From contig NC_089390.1 in NCBI RefSeq assembly GCF_003171515.1, positions 5,394,001 to 5,458,000 on the forward strand: DNA of 64,000 nucleotides, written 5' to 3'. The translations under genes were made by a program, and so were the position numbers. Positions within the stretch are counted from its first letter, which is position 1; every line of letters starts with the position of its first letter. The notes beneath the pieces were generated by a model. It worked only from the letters and a program-made list of their open reading frames with translations, was not told the DNA's origin and ran no database searches. Below, piece by piece: positions 63,223 to 64,000 of this stretch. Source of the stretch: Pyrenophora tritici-repentis. Taxonomy: Eukaryota; Ascomycota; Dothideomycetes; Pleosporales; Pleosporaceae.

Positions 63223-63852
63223 CTACTGCACCGCATCTTCAATCTTATCTCCAAACACATCTTGAATTTCCTTGGTCATAGCCTGGAAAATCTCGCCATG
63301 ACGGTGAAACTGCTGCGGAACCTCACGCTGCTCCACCTTGCCCTGTAGGAAACCCTTGCTAACTTCGCGCAACAACTCTTCGTGCAATTGTGCATTCATC
63401 CTATAGAACCCGTCGAAATGCCATCGGAACTCCAAGTGCGCCATCTCATGCAGCAACGTCTGAACAATATTATCCATGGGTAGGAATACGTTTGCGTCGC
63501 GAGCGCAGCGGACACGCAGTAGGATGTAAGCGTGTTTGCGCGATTGAATTGGAAGACCACGGCTATTCATGGGTTGGTGATCCAGAAAATGGGTTATACC
63601 CCAACAATGAGAGCAGGCGCAAAGCTCGTAGAGGGCGGGGAGTTCCCAACCATGGTGACGCATGATGGGCGTGCAGATGAATGCGGCGCGACGGAGAAGC
63701 TCTAGGGCCTTCTTCTCGTTTGACATACCCACGAGCGTTCCATAGGAGTCGAAGGCGCCACCATCTAGACCGATATAGGGCTGGAGGATGTCTAGATTGT
63801 AGGCCGTGTGGCGGTGGTTTTTGACAATACTGGTGACGAACGGGCGGCTCAT
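63223..63852 (-). CDS. WLM-domain (Wss1-like) zinc metalloprotease
   Basis: 209 residues, one exon. The metal site HEMAH lies in TLLHEMAHLEFRWHFDGFY, with a third His six residues after the second. This is the WLM layout seen in Wss1/SPRTN-like proteases, which digest proteins crosslinked to DNA. The N-terminus has RRAAFICTPIMRHHGWELPALYE, as in WLM domains (repair of DNA-protein crosslinks is family knowledge). It is shorter than yeast Wss1 and lacks a visible C-terminal SUMO- or Cdc48-binding tail, so it may be a lineage-specific WLM protein. Confidence 0.8.
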   Translation of the reverse strand: MSRPFVTSIVKNHRHTAYNLDILQPYIGLDGGAFDSYGTLVGMSNEKKALELLRRAAFICTPIMRHHGWELPALYELCACSHCWGITHFLDHQPMNSRGLPIQSRKHAYILLRVRCARDANVFLPMDNIVQTLLHEMAHLEFRWHFDGFYRMNAQLHEELLREVSKGFLQGKVEQREVPQQFHRHGEIFQAMTKEIQDVFGDKIEDAVQ

Positions 63853-64000
63853 GGTGTCTAGAACTCGGTATTAGAATACTTGAGACTCTTTTGTACTAAT
63901 ACAAGCGCTTGGAAAGCTCGCCGGTAGGTTACTGTTATCTAGGTTGATGGTCTGAGGGGAAGAAGTTTTAGGTGATTCTTATAGACCCTGTGCGAGATTC

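Noticed and set aside
1..64000. CRISPR array, bacterial operon or prophage features
   Set aside because: Introns and protein families are fungal, and no spaced direct-repeat array is present.

Overview
This window comes from a filamentous ascomycete, most likely a dothideomycete of the order Pleosporales (inference from protein families, not from a search). The signs are short 47-96 nt introns with GT...AG ends and CTAAC/CTGAC-type branch sites, fungal Zn2Cys6 regulators, a Rav1 homologue, a chromodomain Gypsy element, a Tad1-like LINE and hAT transposons. Host genes are interleaved with young and old mobile elements.

Conserved host genes are in four places. At 1.2-9.8 kb a SIRT5-like sirtuin (-) and the mitochondrial peptidase Icp55 (+) share a 244-bp divergent promoter. 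They are followed by two divergent Zn2Cys6 regulators, the second broken. At 26.8-33.2 kb lie a PRMT3-type arginine methyltransferase and the RAVE subunit Rav1. At 35.6-40.8 kb lie a RING protein, a carrier-like membrane protein and an F-box-like protein, all on the minus strand. At 63.2 kb there is a WLM-type metalloprotease.

From 9.8 to 25.8 kb the window is a nest of elements inside an uncharacterised acidic gene family. hAT-1 (9836-12967) joins a 3'-truncated regulator to a 5'-truncated family member. A second member is split by a complete LINE insertion (15969-22794, 14-bp target duplication). That LINE carries hAT-2 (16916-19646) in place of its whole reverse transcriptase domain. A third member (24.05 kb) is intact, and a fourth lies as a pseudogene at 33.65-35.2 kb.

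From 41.5 to 49.0 kb one ancestral minus-strand gene of 532 codons was interrupted by a Gypsy chromovirus with identical LTRs, by two solo LTRs of different families, and by a hAT-type MITE at its stop codon. When the insertions and one copy of each target duplication are ignored, the reading frame is continuous apart from three nonsense codons.

From 50.3 to 51.9 kb two copies of a 158-bp palindromic MITE bracket a 1.33-kb segment. Each copy has mismatched 8-bp flanks, but the four flanks pair exactly if the segment is turned round. This is the footprint of an inversion between the MITEs, and it appears to have removed the promoter of the gene at 51.96 kb. From 52 to 61 kb there are poorly conserved, partly decayed genes.

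The common thread is hAT-type elements at rearrangement breakpoints. hAT-1 and both MITE types share a terminal signature (CAGA, five variable bases, CAACAA, one base, CAA), so one transposase family may have mobilised all of them.
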